DNA of 15,660 nucleotides from Candidatus Omnitrophota bacterium (lineage in GTDB: Bacteria; Ratteibacteria; UBA8468; B48-G9; JAFGKM01), in NCBI GenBank assembly GCA_023818785.1, contig JAMWCO010000017.1, positions 1 through 15,660 on the forward strand, in the 5' to 3' direction. The stretch's first letter is position 1. The number at the start of each line of letters is the position of its first letter. Under the pieces are notes generated by a model that saw nothing but the letters and a program-made list of their open reading frames with translations, searched no databases and was not told where the DNA came from. The translations under genes and the position numbers were made by a program. Positions 14,483 to 15,660 of the stretch are shown one piece after another.

Positions 14483-14788
14483 ATGGCAGAGGAAAAAGTA
14501 AATCCAATAGCAGTGTTGAGTTATATCGGTATTCTTTGTTTGATTCCCATTTTACTTGAAAAAGAGGATGAATTTGTAAAATTCCATGCAAAACAGGGCC
14601 TTGCTTTATTTATATGTGAAGTGATAACAATGCTGATTTCATGGTTTCCTATTATTGGTTGGATTATTGGTTTGATTTTATGGATTTTGTGGGTAATTTT
14701 ATCTCTTATAGGAATAATAAATGTTCTTCGTGCCAGGAAATCTCACTTACCCTTAATAGGAGGTATTGCTGAAAGTTTCAAGATTTAA
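14483..14788 (+). CDS. Tic20/DUF4870-like small membrane protein
   Basis: A 101-residue membrane protein with about three hydrophobic segments (roughly 10-25, 38-56 and 58-82). The conserved phrase DEFVKFHAKQGLALFI (29-44), preceded by an IPILLEKED turn, is typical of the DUF4870/Tic20-like family, whose bacterial function is not established. A strong AGGAGG at 14471-14476 lies 6 nt before the ATG. It is 20 nt upstream of an OmpA-family gene, so the two are probably co-transcribed. Confidence 0.85.
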   Translation: MAEEKVNPIAVLSYIGILCLIPILLEKEDEFVKFHAKQGLALFICEVITMLISWFPIIGWIIGLILWILWVILSLIGIINVLRARKSHLPLIGGIAESFKI

Positions 14789-14808
14789 AAAGTTATAAAA
14801 GGGGTAAA

Positions 14809-15660
14809 ATGAAGAAAAAACTTATAAAAATCTTAATCTTTATATTCCTTTTAATGGGATTAGCATATTCACAAGAGGATGTAGAAGGAAGTAAAGACCA
14901 TCCAATTATATCAAGATACCCAGGTTCTTATATCTATCATTATGACCAGAAAGATTTTGATGAATTTGAAATTCTTCTTGGACCTGTAAAATCATCAAGT
15001 GATGAAGATATAAAAAAAGCAAAGAAGGAAAAACTTGAAGGAAAGATAACAAAGATTCAGTATCAGGTACCTAAAAATAGGAGTCCTTTTGAAGTTTTTA
15101 AAAATTATGAAGAAGCAGTTAAGAAGGCTGGATTTGATATTCTTTATTTAGCAAGGGGAAGTGAAATTAGTGGAATAAGAAGGTTTCTTTATTCTTACTT
15201 CTGGGATGTATATGCTACAAGGGATGATGAAAATAATTTCTTTTATCTTTCAGCAAAGAATAAAACAGGTAATATAGTGATTTCAATATGTGTTTTGCCT
15301 AGGTGGGATGGTCCGATCGCTCTTTTAGGAATAGTTGAAATGAAGGAGATGGAGAAAGGGCTTATAAAAGCAGAAGATATTTATCAAAGTATAATGAGGG
15401 AAGGACATATTGCCATTTATTCCATATATTTTGATTTTGATAAAACTGATATAAAACCTGAATCAAAGCCAGCACTTGATGAAATTGCAAATTTTTTAAA
15501 ATCCAATCCAAAGATAAAACTCTATATTGTTGGACATACAGACAATGTTGGAAAGCTTGAATATAATATGGATTTATCAAGAAAGCGTGCTGAGGCAGTT
15601 GTTAAAGAACTTGTTGAAAAATATGGTATTGAAAAAGAAAGACTTAAACCTTTTGGAGTT
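14809..15660 (+). CDS. OmpA-family peptidoglycan-binding protein, partial
   Basis: The right edge cuts the gene after 284 codons. The signal peptide (KKKLIKILIFIFLLMGLAYS, cleavage near residue 21) indicates export. The mature N-terminal half (about 25-200) begins DHPIISRYPGSYIYHY and contains KNRSPFEVFKNYEEAVKKAG, a pattern I associate with the DUF4892-like region found before OmpA domains, though this is from memory. The OmpA C-terminal domain starts at about 203 with SIYFDFDKTDIKPESKPALD. Its peptidoglycan-binding Asp245 (GHTD) and Arg260 (in LSRKRA) are 15 residues apart, as in E. coli OmpA. AAGGGG at 14799-14804 is a likely ribosome-binding site. Confidence 0.9.
   Translation, partial: MKKKLIKILIFIFLLMGLAYSQEDVEGSKDHPIISRYPGSYIYHYDQKDFDEFEILLGPVKSSSDEDIKKAKKEKLEGKITKIQYQVPKNRSPFEVFKNYEEAVKKAGFDILYLARGSEISGIRRFLYSYFWDVYATRDDENNFFYLSAKNKTGNIVISICVLPRWDGPIALLGIVEMKEMEKGLIKAEDIYQSIMREGHIAIYSIYFDFDKTDIKPESKPALDEIANFLKSNPKIKLYIVGHTDNVGKLEYNMDLSRKRAEAVVKELVEKYGIEKERLKPFGV

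Noticed and set aside
1..15660. CRISPR array, insertion sequence or prophage
   Set aside because: No regularly spaced repeats, transposase-like products, terminal inverted repeats or phage genes were seen by eye. All large open frames are accounted for by housekeeping or transport genes.

Overview
The window is an AT-rich bacterial chromosome segment, roughly 30% G+C by eye. It is densely packed: no stretch of 300 bases lacks a gene, and the longest gaps are about 133 nt (14350-14482) and 88 nt (12251-12338). The organism appears to have an outer membrane: YidC carries the large periplasmic domain, and the last gene is a secreted OmpA-type peptidoglycan-binding protein. It also encodes V/A-type ATPase subunits, found in several deep-branching, often anaerobic lineages. 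Short overlapping genes and codons rich in AGA, AAA and ATA fit an uncultivated or thermophilic AT-rich lineage. I cannot name the phylum from the sequence alone.

Region 1 (1-4852, minus strand) is one five-gene run: mannitol-1-phosphate 5-dehydrogenase, a zinc-dependent medium-chain polyol/alcohol dehydrogenase, then E1-alpha, E1-beta and E2 of an acetoin/pyruvate dehydrogenase-type 2-oxoacid dehydrogenase complex. E2 runs off the left edge. The set suggests NAD-linked oxidation of polyols or acetoin/butanediol-type substrates feeding acetyl-CoA. No E3 gene is in view.

Region 2 (about 4861-7900, plus strand) starts with tRNA-Ala(CGC). It is followed after only 7 nt by surE, then the conserved rpmH-rnpA-yidD-yidC cluster (L34, RNase P protein, YidD, YidC insertase), whose genes overlap by 4, 17 and 14 nt. 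The dnaA gene that often flanks this cluster is absent.

Region 3 (7973-12250, minus strand) is a complete binding-protein-dependent ABC importer: periplasmic binding protein, ATPase and fused double-domain permease, of the ferric iron/2-aminoethylphosphonate/polyamine superfamily. A small single-span membrane protein follows, which I do not recognise.

Region 4 (12339-15660, plus strand) holds V/A-ATPase subunits F and A as a two-gene unit, without the B and D genes that normally follow. After a spacer with a perfect GC-rich palindrome come a Tic20/DUF4870-like small membrane protein and an OmpA-family lipoprotein-like or periplasmic protein cut by the right edge.

A recurring theme is translation signalling. 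Several internal operon genes have clear Shine-Dalgarno sequences. The first genes of four transcription units (mtlD, the small membrane gene, the binding protein and AtpF) have none, but each has a -10-like box 6-11 nt before its ATG, as expected for leaderless mRNAs. I saw no mobile element, CRISPR array, defence system or clearly novel multi-gene system.
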